Positions 35,980 to 51,800 of a stretch of DNA of 64,000 bases are shown piece by piece. A program made the translations under genes and the position numbers. The notes below the pieces were generated by a model. The model saw nothing but the letters and a program-made list of their open reading frames with translations, was not told where the DNA came from and searched no databases. The DNA is from Latrodectus hesperus (Eukaryota > Arthropoda > Arachnida > Araneae > Theridiidae): NCBI GenBank assembly GCA_037975125.1, contig CM075860.1, positions 19,041,093-19,105,092 of the forward strand. Reading direction: 5' to 3'. Numbering within the stretch: the stretch's first letter is position 1; each line of letters opens with the position of its first letter.

Positions 35980-36791
35980 TTAACCCCTTGCCAGTGTCGC
36001 CCGAATTCAGTTCGGGCAATTACTGCGTGCAGTCCATGCCTACAACAACACTATGGGAGGTGATGTTAAAGTCGATCAACATCTTACAGACTTCCCGGTT
36101 GCTAGAAAAGGAGGTAAAAATATTACGAGAAAATATTTTTCCATCTCCTACATCAGGCGTTATATAAATAACTCTTGTATTTTACATACTTCAGCAGGAG
36201 GTGCGAAAAATATGATTTTCAGAAAATCAAATGTTGAACTAAATAAACCAAATGTTCAACTACCAGGAGCAGGGCGTGCTAGTGTGAACTTACTGCGCCT
36301 CACAGGTCGACACTTTCCAGAACACATCCCTTCAATGGGGAAAAAATCTACTCCAACCAGGCAGTGTTCTATATGCTGTCGTAAAACCAATGAACAAGGG
36401 AAGAGAATAAGGCATGAGACAAAAGTTTATTGTAAACAGTGCAATATATAGGCTTTTGAACATTACCTTGTGTTGGGATATACCATACTGTAAAAGATCT
36501 GCAAAATTTATGCATTAAAAATCATATTGTTGTGTTTTTATATTATACTAGTTATATTTATTTTCAAAATTTCATTTAATTTGCTCAATATGAATAACAT
36601 GTATGTGTAATCAATGTTTTATGTGTATGTAAAAATTATAAATATAGTAGTTATTGTATTTAAAACTTTATTTTTGTAATAAAAAAGCATTTTCTAACTC
36701 TTATAATAATATAAAGAATAAAATTAAAGTCAAAAAAAGTTTCCATTTTTGGTACATTTTTCTGAAATATATGTCACAGTTAAGGGGTTAA
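35980..36791 (+). mobile_element. Short piggyBac-type element flanked by TTAA
   Basis: TTAA at 35980-35983 and 36788-36791 flank ends CCCCTTGCCAG... and, reversed, CCCCTTAACTG. Just inside the left end is the palindrome GCCCGAATTCAGTTCGGGC, a hallmark subterminal hairpin of PGBD-type elements. At 812 bp it is far shorter than an autonomous piggyBac (about 2.4 kb), and most of the transposase gene is deleted. Confidence 0.85.
36053..36451 (+). pseudogene. C-terminal remnant of piggyBac transposase
   Basis: From the ATG at 36053 (preceded in frame by YNT): MGGDVKVDQHLTDFPVARKG resembles the MGGVDxxDQ motif that includes the last catalytic Asp of piggyBac transposases, here changed from VD to DV. 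Later RLTGRHFPEHIPSMGKKS and QCSICCRKTNEQGKRIRHET followed by CKQCNI form the C-terminal cysteine-rich zinc-binding domain, cut by a TAG before its last cysteines. The RNase H-like core is gone. Confidence 0.85.
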
Positions 36792-39210
36792 TGTAGAGTT
36801 TTACTTCTTGAATATTTAAATCATATATCTCTCCTTCACAATTAATAAAATTGTGTTACTTCTATTACGGTTTCGTACAATTTAAGTCATTTATTTCCCA
36901 GCAAAAGGCTTTCTAAATATCTTTCAAATATATTCTTATAATTAAAACAGATCTATATAATTTTAATGATACCTGTGATATTTTACCAGATTTCTGAAAT
37001 ATAATCAAAATTTAGTTCTCTATTTTAAGGTCTAATATTTCAAGAAACTTATTTGTGTATAGTAAAAATATGTAAGCAAATTGGAAAATCTTTTATGTTT
37101 GTCTATATTTGGAGAAGGGAGTTTTTTACCTTTTATTTAGTTTAAAATGTTATTTTCTACATGTTTGATGACAAAAAAGAAGAGTTTTGAAGAAATACAT
37201 ATTTGGATTACTTGAAAATTTCGAATAAATAGTAATTTGGAATAAAAAATAACATACTCAATAATTTGAAAACATAGTGAGATGGAACATATGATTAAGA
37301 AGACGATTAATTTTTTAATTAAACAAAAAATATTCGCTTTTTAATCGAATTTCATGATAAATAATATCGATTTTCTAAGAACAACCGTTTTTAAATATTT
37401 TATAGAAAATCCACTAAATTTTTTTTATTTTCTTCAAATATATGTTAATTGAATGAGAACAAATGGGGTCGTTACTTGAAACCCATTTCTCAAGCAGTGC
37501 ATCATGGGAGAAAAGGAAAGCCAGCAATTTCTTTGCTATCACATTTCATCTATTGGATTCGAAAATGCGAATAAAAAAATCGTGTGCACTTCTGCGGTTG
37601 CCAGTTCTCTCTTGACTACTCAAAAATATCAGTTTTATATGTAAGAAAACCTTGGATATTAGAAATATACTCTTACGAAATTCTATATTTTTTATTGAAT
37701 TTGTTGGAAAAGAGCATTTGAAAATGATAAAGTGTCTTTTAGGTCTCTGGGAAACTCTTCAAAAGGGAGAAAAGAAATAAAAAAAATATTCGGAATATTA
37801 AAGAAAACGATTTTTTATGCCCAACTCAGAGAAAATGCCATTGGAAATCTTTCACTACTCAACTCAACTCCAGTTCCATTTTTCTGTCTGAATCATTTTT
37901 GCGATGCCTATTCCATTTGCCAAAAAGGGAATATGATTTGTTACATTCAGAAGTTTTAGAATAAAATATTCATAAAAGACGATATTTAGATAAATATCAA
38001 TCTGCGTGTCCTTGTTTTTATTGCATGAGACGTGTGATATTTTTCGATTCTTTTAGATTTTAACAGTATTTCCTTCACTGCTTGTTTTCATTCCTACTTT
38101 AATAAAATTGATGTGAAAATCATCGTCATTCTTATTTTTGAAGCTTTACAAGATTTCAAGTCTTAGTATTTACGGTAAATACATGGATATTATTATAGCA
38201 TCCTTCATAAAAATTCATGTCTGCGAAATTTTATTTCTCTTAAGTTCTCAAATATTAAGTACATTTTCCTTATCAGAATAACTTCGAAAAGTATTTTATT
38301 ATAAAACAAAAATATCACTCAAAATAAATTGTGATATTTATCGATATTTTTTTAACTTTATTCGTTTTAATCTGATATGTAAAATATGATTTTAATTAAA
38401 ATCATTAATAATGATTAATGTTACACAAATTGCAATAAAAAGCTGAAGCTCTTTTCTAGCATAAAAATTTCGCAATTTTAACCAGTTATTATAGAAATAT
38501 TTTTGCATACACTTTTAAACTTGACTGAGTCTTATGATTTTAGTTGGATTCCAAATTGTTACAAATATCGAGATAAATATATTTTAAGATGACTTCAAAT
38601 CTGCTGAAAGTAAATAAAATGCTGATCACAGCTAATAAACCGAATGCTGTTCATACTAAAACTATTCAGTAATTAAAAATATATAAATATGAAAGAAAAT
38701 AATTAAATTAACATCTCTTCCAGCAGTTAATATAAATATGCCTCCTCGTCTAAATTAATTATCCCTTCCCATGTAAATGATATGCAAGTAAGGAGAAAAC
38801 ATAGTTGGCCAATTATTCAAAAGAAAGTATTGCAGCATCAAAACATTGAACTGCTTGGGTTTGGGAATTGATATTTCATCGAATAAAAAAACGTTGTGAT
38901 CATTTGCGAATAATTATATCAGTTTGGCTTTCATTAAGTCGGGGAAATGCACATAATTTAATATCATTCTAGGGAAATAATTTATTGACAATTGAATATT
39001 TTGGGCCTCTAACATGGAATAAGATAAAGTAGTAAATAGAGGAAAGTTAACAATAAATATTTGCTTTTTCACTCTATAAAAGGAAATAAGAACGTAGAAA
39101 ACTATAAGAACATTATTAGAACACCAACACTAAGCATAATTACTATAGTAATCACTACAGAATTAAAGAAATTAAATTACACGATAAAATAAAATACCTT
39201 AAAAAAATTC

Positions 39211-39213
<3 letters not shown>
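36792..39213. other. AT-rich intergenic sequence
   Basis: No gene is recognised. A slightly GC-richer patch lies at about 37460-37610 (AGCAGTGCATCATGGGAG). A 75-codon frame at 37732-37959 is not recognisable. Confidence 0.45.

Positions 39214-39264
<51 letters not shown>
39214..39264. repeat. (TA)n microsatellite
   Basis: TA tract of about 51 bases in AT-rich sequence. The bases up to 39600 hold nothing else. Confidence 0.95.
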
Positions 39265-39269
<5 letters not shown>

Positions 39270-39599
39270 CTTGATAAAGTTATTCTTTAAGACCTTTAAG
39301 TATTTAAAATATTTAACTGGAGAAATTGCAATCAAAGGAATGAAGATTATAGAGAAAATAATTCAATATAAATAAAAAAAATTTTAAGCTCCTTAAAAAG
39401 AAACAAAAATAGCAACTTTTCCATTTTTTATAATATTTATAATGAATTCAATTTTATTATTAATTGCAAATTATTACTCATAACTTTAATCATGAGCTAT
39501 TATTAAACAGAAGTTACTAAAAAATAAAATTTTAAAAAATGTTCAGAAAATTATTTTTTTTAAATTTATGAGCTTAAAACTTTTTTTTCTAATAAGAAA

Positions 39600-40130
39600 T
39601 CTAAGCTTTTTTCCTAATAAGAACTAGGAGCGGAAACGACGCTCTAACCAACTGAGCTAACGGAAAACAGTGCTTCGGACTTTTTACATATTTCCTTAAA
39701 CGTTAGTGAATTTTAAAGTCACATTTCGGTTTTAATTCAGCAAATTGAATATACTTGAGAAAGAAAAGAGACGAGTAAAAATTTCTTTATTTAGTTAGTG
39801 TAGGGTGCAGGTGGAAAGGAAGAAAATTTTAATGATTACGCAGTTATGCAACAGCCTGTGGGGTATCGAACCCACGACCTACACGTTATTAGCACAAATC
39901 TTTATCCATCTGAGCTGAGGGACCAAAATGGTTTGTTTTTTTCCATATTTTCTTGAGCATTAGTGAATTTTAAAGTCATTCCGGTTTCAATTCAGAAGAT
40001 TAAAAAAGATTTGAGATAGAAAAGACAAGTAAAAATTTCTCTATTTAGCTAGTGTGGCGCTGGACAAAAATTTTAATGATTACGCATTTATATGATTACA
40101 GAATGGTCCGTGTGGGGATTGAACCTCGTC
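39600..40130 (-). repeat. Tandem block of tRNA-derived SINE family F
   Basis: Minus-strand heads occur three times: CCGTTAGCTCAGTTGGTTAG at about 39625-39665 (A-box half only), TCCCTCAGCTCAGATGGATA with GTGGGTTCGATACCCCAC at about 39850-39925, and a B-box remnant GAGGTTCAATCCCCAC at about 40113-40128. The bodies at 39670-39840 and 39935-40085 are diverged direct repeats sharing TTAGTGAATTTTAAAGTCA, AGTAAAAATTTCT and AATTTTAATGATTACGCA. The heads look tRNA-like but do not close an acceptor stem, so they are not tRNA genes. Confidence 0.65.
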
Positions 40131-40320
40131 GAACTAGCGATATGTCATAATTGCCATGTCCCACGTGAAGTGAATCTTCTGGGGGTCTGCTGATCGGTCT
40201 CTGCTTCTAAATTACGGTAGTCACTGTATGCCCCACTGTATAAGAAGCCATCACATCCTCTCCTTTGTACTACTCGAAGGAGGAAATCCTAGTATCTGGA
40301 CATTAAATAACAACAACTAA
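40130..40320 (+). mobile_element. SINE family A 3' part
   Basis: CATGTCCCACGTGAAGTGAA, GGGGGTCTGCTGATCGGTCT, and CTGCTTCTAAATTACGGTAG match the family A body; the tail is TAACAACAACTA. The head is missing or has been replaced by family F sequence. Confidence 0.6.
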
Positions 40321-40356
40321 TCTTCTCCTTTATTTCACGTGAAATGAATGAACTTC

Positions 40357-40586
<230 letters not shown>

Positions 40587-41034
40587 CATATAAAATAATT
40601 CGTTTCTTATTCTATGATTTATTTATTATAAAGGCATTATAAAACATTATCAAGTGCCAACTTACAACGCGCACGCGCTATAAATAGTTTAAAAAAGCAA
40701 TTTAAAAATGTGAAGAAATAGTATAGTAATTTATAAAAGCGCAGCGTGTAAAGATTTTTTTACGCATATCAAAATAAAATGTCCTAAATTAAATTTTTAT
40801 ACATAAACATTCGCCCACTGAAAATAGTAAAATGGTTATGTAACTATTGTAGTTTTGTTCAACAATTTCAACTTAAACTGAAAGCATTGTTTCAAGATGA
40901 TTTTTGTTTATTTATAAAACTAAATCAAAAGTTCATAACTTAAAGTTCAAACTTATATTTAATATTCCTTGTGATAAATTTAAAAGATTTTGGGGATTAA
41001 ATTAATTTTCGTAATGTCATTCCATTGCTTAATT

Positions 41035-41088
41035 AAGCATGACTCATTAAGATTAATAAGATGTTATTAATCTTAATGAGTCATGCTT
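41035..41088. repeat. Perfect 25-bp hairpin with GATG loop
   Basis: The left arm (41035-41059, AAGCATGACTCATTAAGATT then AATAA) and right arm (41064-41088) are exact reverse complements around the four-base loop GATG. Ten bases downstream, AGATTAATAAGATGTT repeats part of the arm and loop directly. Confidence 0.9.
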
Positions 41089-41265
41089 AGTTATAGAAAG
41101 ATTAATAAGATGTTCTTTGTCAAATTTTTGGGAAAAAATTCAATGAATTCAATCCCTAGAAATGTATCATTAGTGCTGCCATCTGTTATTCATTATATTA
41201 AACGGAAGAAATAAGAGAACTGATTTAATGTTACAAAAATGATTAATCACTTTTATATTTTACGT

Positions 41266-44003
<2,738 letters not shown>

Positions 44004-44013
44004 TTATTGATAC

Positions 44014-44285
44014 CACCCACCTTGTCTAGTGGTCAGTGTGCCTGACTGCGGATAAGGAGGTCCTGGGTTCGAATCCCGGTTCGGGCATGGATGTACTTTC
44101 TCTCTATCCTGTCTTTGTCCCTCCTTTGTATGAATGAGGTGTGAATGGTTGCCTACCCTATAAACGGGTACCTATGGCATGTGTGTACTGAAGAAGTCGG
44201 ACTCCACACCAAATATAGTTCAGTTGGAAAAGTGGAGCAGCGCACCCAATATTGTCAGCCTAGCTGGCACACGACAACAACAACA
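44014..44285 (+). mobile_element. SINE family C copy with perfect 10-bp target duplication
   Basis: A box TTGTCTAGTGGTCAGTGTGC, B box GGGTTCGAATCCCGGTTCGG, then GGTTGCCTACCCTATAAACG and a tail CGACAACAACAAC. TTATTGATAC flanks it at 44004-44013 and 44286-44295. Its 3' third (GAAGTCGGACTCCACACC...) differs from the copy at 33838, which has a family D tail instead. Confidence 0.9.
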
Positions 44286-44365
44286 TTATTGATACAGTTC
44301 ATTGCTTGCCATATACTAGTATATTGTGTTGCTGTTGTTGTTTCATATCCTAGATGGTGTAGCTA

Positions 44366-44827
44366 AGCTAAACCATCTCCATAAAACCAAAAATCATTAA
44401 AAAGTCCAAAAACAAAATGGGTTTCTCCAAAACCTCGTTCACAGTAAAATTCTAACTTTCAAGAATATGTCTCAGGAAGGCCTGATCAACCTTGCACCAG
44501 TGACACTCCAGAAAAACTTTCTGGCCCTGTCGAATTTGGTTTCATAGAAATGGGAAAGAAGCAATTGATCCAAGGGCCTGGGGTACCAAAGGGAGAAATC
44601 TGACCTAGTTCCGAGCGCCTGCTAGCTATAGCTGGACATAATGGAATGGTCTTTACGCCTAGGGTGACCCTACCAGGAGAATATACTCCCGACGTACTTC
44701 GCCCATTCCGTCCAGGAACACCCTCCCGCCGCGATGAGGCAGCTTGCAGGACTTAGGAGGTTTTGGAAAATCCTATTTTATTTTTGGACTTTTTAATAAT
44801 CTTTGGTTTTATGGAGATGGTTTAGCT
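44366..44827. mobile_element. MITE with about 70-bp inverted repeats and TA target site
   Basis: The left end AGCTAAACCATCTCCATAAA and its right-hand counterpart are inverted copies over roughly 70 bases (through AGTCCAAAAA and CCAAAACCTC). TA lies outside each end (44364-44365, 44828-44829). The interior is unusually GC-rich for this region (GGCCTGGGGTACCAAAGG, CCTCCCGCCGCGATGAGG) and has no transposase. TA target sites point to a Tc1/mariner-type source. Confidence 0.8.
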
Positions 44828-45493
44828 TACGAGTACATTGAAAGTTTATTCATTGTAAATATTATTTACGTTTTTCATAAATTATAAATAATATGATTCA
44901 TTAATGTTTCATTGAATAAATTTATTGGTAAAATATTTCAAAAATAAATAAAGCCATCATATTTTGAGAATTTTAAGGAGTTTTGTTTGATTTTTTTGAT
45001 GATTGTCAATTAAAGAATTTAATTGCCTATTAATATGCTGTCAAATTTGTTTTAATATTACTAGTTCATTGATGAAATGTAACAGTAAAATTTAACGAAT
45101 TCGGCCAAACATCTGCTTAAATTGCACTTTAAGCAAACAAAAAATGAAATAATTTATTGAGACCATTAAAAATGTTTGGAAAACAGTAGCCTATTTGAGG
45201 AAACTGTTCCTTAAGCAAAAGATTTTTTGTTACTATTGTTTTGAATATGATATAATAAAAGACCACAGTGTTTAGAAGAACAATGCACATAAACTGTTAA
45301 TGTTCGAGTATTGTGTCATGTTTATGTTTTGAAAAGAAAATGCTAATTCATAAATTAAATACCTTTATTGGTCAAGTCTTTTAAAACGGATCTTCCAGTG
45401 GATATCAGATTATCAACAATTATCTATTGTGGACTTTTAATAGGATACGAATACATGAATACAAAAAAAATAAACAATTTATCACCAAAATAC

Positions 45494-45499
45494 TTTATT
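45494..45499 (-). terminator. Candidate polyadenylation signal of the P4HA gene (distal)
   Basis: AATAAA on the minus strand, about 280 bases beyond the stop codon. A second AATAAA lies closer at 45569-45574. The sequence between stop and signal would be the 3' untranslated region. Which signal is used cannot be told from sequence. Confidence 0.5.
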
Positions 45500-45568
45500 T
45501 ACATAATAATATACAGCAGACATATAATTGGAGGAGATTGGTTTTAATATACAAACAGCTTCATTTTC

Positions 45569-45574
45569 TTTATT
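45569..45574 (-). terminator. Candidate polyadenylation signal of the P4HA gene (proximal)
   Basis: AATAAA on the minus strand about 200 bases downstream of the stop codon. Confidence 0.45.
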
Positions 45575-45775
45575 TCTTTGACCATTCACCATTTTTTGTT
45601 TTTTTCCTGATAACAATAACAACAACAAATAGTAAAATAACTTTAAATCACCATTTTTCATATAAAAAAACAACGATAAAAACGTTCATAAAAATGTACA
45701 TTAACATTGTAGACTAGCCTCGAAATATTTTGGAATGAACTTGCTTATTTACAGTCTTCATTTTGTTCGTGGTCT

Positions 45776-45846
45776 TCACATGTCAGCGCTCAAAGCACAA
45801 GGCCTGCGGAACACCTGACCCTTCTCTCGAATCCAGAAGTTGGCCA
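45776..45846 (-). CDS. P4HA: P4HA last coding exon and stop
   Basis: The acceptor CTCTTCCAG precedes TG, which completes a split GTG codon with the previous exon. It then reads [20 protein letters not shown] followed by DM and TGA. The RRPC motif before the end is conserved in the family. Confidence 0.95.
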
Positions 45847-48800
45847 CTGGAAGAGGGAACAGAAAATGTTAAGTACTAGATAATATAGTTCAGTAAAGTT
45901 CATAGTTCAGATAATATAGTTCACGTCGTTGTGATAAAGATCCACTTAAAAGATATCGAAATATTACAAATATAACTCATCACAAACATGAAAGAATTCC
46001 AATTTTAAAAATATGTTATTCACTTTTATATGCATTTAGAAACGTGGAAGAAATAGAAAAATAATCTCTTGCTCAATTTTCCAAGGCTAAGTTTATTGAA
46101 AATTGATGAGACCAAAAGATTATCTCTATCAACTGACGACAAGACTACTAAGACGACAAAAGTACTATTAATTGACGCCAAGATTTTTCATCGCAAAAGA
46201 CCAGTTATCCAAATGAGGCAGTTAAAATCGTGTTTAACTCTCGTAAGTAGTTTCTGTTACATTCATGAAATTTTGATATCATCAGTTTATCATTATTTTA
46301 CTTCTCAATATCTATTTATTGAATTCAAAAATGAACAAAGGTATGAAGTAATGCTTCTCATTTAGCTTTTATTTTCAACACAGTGTGGCACTTTATACTG
46401 ATTTCAAATCGGCTCGTTTTAATAGGAGCAAAAATAATTATTATCAAAAGAAAGTTATGAAATGTGATAAATTATTCAATTTGTCAATGCTCGAAATTTC
46501 GTGACTTAGCTTTCTAATTTAATTTGTAATTAATTCAAATAGAATTTTTTCGATTTCTATATTTTTTTCCTATTAGAAATTATAATTTTTCCCTGATTTC
46601 ACTCGATTTTTTTCTTTCATTTCTAGAATTCATTCGATTCAAAGCTTTCTTTAGATATTAACAAATTATTAAAATTTATTAATAATATTAAACATAAAAG
46701 AATGGAAATAATATTTTTTCAAAAATCTGAAATTTAAAGTAAAATAGAGTAAAAAGTGAATGAAGAAAATTTCGAAAGAAACTTTCTACGCATAATGCAG
46801 TCAAAGCGCTTGAAAACTATTTAGAATAAAAAGACACACTTAAACAAAAAAGCAATGAGAAAATAAATACAAGCATTTCTGCAATTTTATTGAAATTTTT
46901 AAATATTATTTTAAACATTTCACAACCTTCCCAACTTTTTTTTCCATCTCCCCAAAGAAAACTCTTAGCGATACCAATGTGAAACCTCTGATTAGCCACA
47001 CTAAAAAGTGAGACTATTCTTACAAAAGAAAAAGAAAATCTTTGAGGTATCCCTTTAATCTGTAAATCTGCGTTCGAATTTTTCTAATTTCCTTTTAGTA
47101 TTAAATATTCAATGCGTATTCGTTGGTTTGGTTTGTCGCTCAGCGGTCATTTTTGCACACGAGGGCTAATTAGACCGGGACCTACGGTTTAAAGTGGATT
47201 CCGAACCACTACAAACATCCATGCCAAAGGTGTGATTCAAACCCACGAATTGTTAAACCGAAAGCAAGAGCGCTAACCATTCGGCTGCCAGTTCGGCCAC
47301 TGGGTACTCACTGTTCGAAAATTAAATTATGCTACCAAAATAAAAGGGAAGTATAAGTAAAAAAGGAGAAAACTTAAGAGCTAGAAAATAAATATTTTGA
47401 AAATCTAAACACAATTGTAAACTCTAAATTGCTCTGATTATCAAAAAGGAGCTGAAATTTTTTTTTATGAGACAACACTTCATTTTAAAGCGAATGAAAA
47501 TCGTTAACAGAAAAATACTCAATAAATTAAATTTTTTTTGGGGGGGATTTTAAATGAAGCTTTATCAAATAATGAATTTAACACAAAAGAAACTAGTGAA
47601 TTGGCAGGCTGGTCTATTTTTATGGCAAACCCGCTAAGCTATACTTTAGTCAATAAGATCTTTTTAAGAATTACCTTAACAATCAATTTAAACTTTATAA
47701 AATATATGATCACAAGAAAATACTTTTGCAGGTAAAATCCTAGTATGAGTTACATATTTGGCGTGATTTTCCAAAGTGTCACCAATTGTGAAATGAAGTA
47801 TTGACGAATATACAAACCTCATGCTCAAACGAAAAATTACCACACGAATTCTTTATGCAAAATGACTAAAGCACAAAAAGTCGCCGAATTTGTCTAAATC
47901 AACAACTATATCCCCTTTCCAAACGTTGCCAAACATCGCTAATTTCGCCAAATCCATCATGTTACGTATACTAGAACTAACCCTATTAGCTTATAAACAA
48001 AATTAAAACTTAACACTCTAGATACTACGTCGAATATCCGGAAAATATTTGATAAATTTAATCTAATTCTTAAAAATAAGCTATTATTACGTATAACATT
48101 GTTATTTTTCATAACAAAAAATTCTTTTAATCATCAGTGAAATTAAAGCTGATAAGTACTATTTGGCTCATCCTAAATGAGGAAAAATTCAAAATTATAC
48201 GAATGATATAAATACTGACATCAGTAGATCAGAACTCATGTCAGTGTTTGTATGAGAAAATCAGCTACATTTATTCTTTGTATTATGAATGTATGACAAA
48301 TGTAATCATAATTATAATCACTATTTTCTAGCGTTATATCTTAAAAATGCATTGATATAAAAAAAATCAAAGTATATTATTCTAAAATTGATCACTTTTT
48401 GTGGATTTTTTGTGGACTGTAATGCTTTATTGACCATTAAAGAAAGTTTCAAAAAGTTTTATGAAAGAAGATCTCTAAGTTAATTTCAAAATTATTTGTC
48501 CTAAATTTTTAATAACAACATGATACTTTAGTATATTAATTAGTTTACTAAATAAAGAATCCTCATCTTAATTTTTTACAACGGTGGGCACTTGAGGAGA
48601 CGAACCCTGTGCCACAACAAGGCCAGAAACTGCTACTCATTTGTCGCTACCCAACGAGCACCTGTGAACCAAGTCACGGAGGCGAGTATCGTCCCACGCC
48701 ATACCACCACAAACCCGTTTATGGGGTGCCACATTCATACATCATTACAGAAGAAAGGACAGAGAAACACAGAGAGAACAGAGAAAGAAAGTAACATCCA

Positions 48801-51800
48801 TGCCTGAATCGGGATTCGAACCCGGGACCTACAGCTCAGAGCTCTAACCACTCATTCATCGGTCGGCTCGTCGTCTTAATAATACTATATACTTTTAAAT
48901 AATAGTTTTAACGTACTTTTATGAAATAAAATGAATCCGATTTGCATATGAGTCTAAAATCTTTCTTACCCCATTTGCTACCAACGGCTACAGGGCAAGC
49001 TCCATGCAAAGTCAGGGTATCTTCTTTACCACTTCGTTTGAGGTTGTGCCAGAACACAGCTGAACCCTAAATTTAGAAGCAAAATTGTTTCAATGAATGT
49101 TTTCTTTATGATCCTGATCATACGCATGCAACCACGTAATGAAATAAATGTCTACACGAAACTAATTTACTTTAATGTGAAATAAAGTTATAAACCAAAT
49201 AATTACTAACATTTACAGTATAATATTTATGCCAAGTGTTTATTATGTCACAAAAAATTGAAAAAAATTGTGTTACAAAACTGCTTGACATAAAAGAAAA
49301 AAATGTATCTGTTACTCTAAATGTTGAATTATACTCAAATTTACTGTCGCAAAATTTATTTATTATTCAAAAGTTAAAATATATGTATTATACAAACAAA
49401 CTATGGTGAAATTTGTTCTGAAGAAAATACAATAATGCCCATCAGAAGAAAAGGTTAACTAAAATTTACATGATTTGATATTAAATTTATCTAAAGAATG
49501 ATGTTCAAAATTTTGTTAAGAATATAATTTTATGCATATCGCATAGATTCATAATTTGAGTAAAATTATTTTGACACAGTAAAATAACATATAATATGAA
49601 ACAAAAGATTTAAAAAAAATAAATATAATTTAATTTAAATATATTTTGATAGAAATTATAAACTAAATATAAATTATGAATACTATACTTCTTTGAGATG
49701 ATACTTGTTATACTGAGTGTGGCAATAACTTTAATATACTTTTAATCTTATATTATTTCATATTTATATTGGAAAATTCACGGTGTTTTTAAATGCAAGG
49801 TATTGTAAGCGATTATGTTTGCATTTCATTAAAAAACAACCAAATAAATAATTAGAATCAAAATTTTGAATAAAGAATTTACTTTCATTTATTTCACATA
49901 CCAATACTTCCAATTCATAGCTATACTTATTTTTAATGAATGTATAAATAAAAATATTCTCTTAAAAAAATTTATTGCTAATAAGAAAACTCTGATAGTT
50001 CATAGTTTATATAAGTTTTTTATTCTTTTTATTGTTAAACATGGATAATTCTTCATCCCTTTTATGAATTGCTTCATAAAAGGATGAAGCAATTCATCCA
50101 TAATTGGATGAAGAATTGCTTCATCAAGCAATTCTTCATCCCTTTTATAAAATTCAAAGATTCAGAAATATTTAAAGATTTGAAATGAGCGAAGTGTTCC
50201 TAGATGAAGAGAAATTCAAATTATTAGAATTTAAATAATATCGCTATCGACTATCATTCACTTCTTACTAAAGGAAATATTTTTGTTTAGTAATTATTTT
50301 AAAATCTACTTAATTAGTAGGCAATAAAAATGAATAATTTGAGAATTATTTATATGTAATATTTTAATAAATTGTGTGTGCCACTTTTAAAATTATAAAA
50401 TGTTTGAAGGAGATTATTTGTGAATGTTAAATATTAAATAAACCCTTTCAATTTGTAATTTTTAATTGAACATAAAAAATAATAATAATAAATATTCATG
50501 AACTAAGTTGCAATAATTTAAGTATGATTTTCGAAGCTTTGTACGTTATTATTTAATTGTGTACTTGTTCTTACTTATGACATTTGGAGAAGCCAAGCTC
50601 ACTTTGCCTACAGCTAAGTGAATTTAAGTAAGTAGGGTGCGTCTTTCGTTTAACCAAAGCACCACGAAAAGGTGAAAGTACAACTTTGCTCTAACACTTC
50701 TCCAGTAGATGGCACCACCAGAGAATCCACTCCCTCGATTTTGACATTGATCTGGAGGGGTAGGAAATTTTCTACAGACCATTACATACATGGTATTTGC
50801 TCAATGATTGGACTTCCGTTAATCATTATGATTCAGTAGATGACATTTTCTTTTAAAAAAATAAGCAACATAAATAATTTAATTTAGTTCAATTTAGTAA
50901 CGTCCTTCTATGTAGTATATCAAAAGCTCATTTTACCTTTCGTGGCCAGACACTGGCACCAGCTTTTGGGAAAACTGTTGCTCCACCTCTTGTAACATCA
51001 GAAAGCTGCAAGTAAAAAATAGACCAATTAAAATAAAGATTTTAAACTTTGTTGCAAAATTAAAACTTCATTCATATTTGCAATCGATGATTGTAGCACA
51101 AATACGGGATTCGTCATTTATTGTTCAAATAGATTAAATATGACCAAAATATGTGTTCTACCTCAGATAGCAAAATGTAATCTGATTATGATCTAATATA
51201 TACTTGAATGAAAAAAGAATTTAACCAAGTCTGTAGGGATGAGTTGTTAAAATGGATTTTTCCACAACAGTAGTAATTTTTAAATAAGCTTGAGGATATA
51301 TAAAAATCACATTTGTTCATGATTTAACACATAACGGTGCGACATAGAATTTAACCAATTCAGAAGCGATGGGTTGCTGTATATAGATTTTCCAAAACTG
51401 CAGCAATTTCTAGATGTGCTTAAACATATTCAAAAATCATGTATGATAATGATTTAACGTAAAACAGAGGGACATAGAATTTAACCAATTCCGAAGCGAT
51501 GAGCTGTTGTATATAGATTTTCCAAAACTGCAGCAATTTCTAGATATGCTTAAGCATATTCAAAAATCATATCTGATAATGATCGAACATAAAACAGAGG
51601 GACATAGAATTTAACCAATTCTGAAGAGGTAAGCTGCTGTATATAGATTTTCCAAAACTGCAGCAATTTCTAGATGTGCTTAAACATATTCAAAAATCAT
51701 GTCTGATAATGATCTAACGTAAAACAGAGGGACATAGAATTTAACCAATTCTGAAGAGATAAGCTGCTGTATATAGATTTTCCAAAACTGCAGCAATTTC

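Noticed and set aside
39850..39925. Possible tRNA gene on the minus strand (also tRNA-like stretches at 12300-12378, 33838-33910, 44020-44090 and 60008-60085)
   Set aside because: A and B boxes are present but acceptor stems do not close, and each continues into a repeated body, so these are SINE heads.
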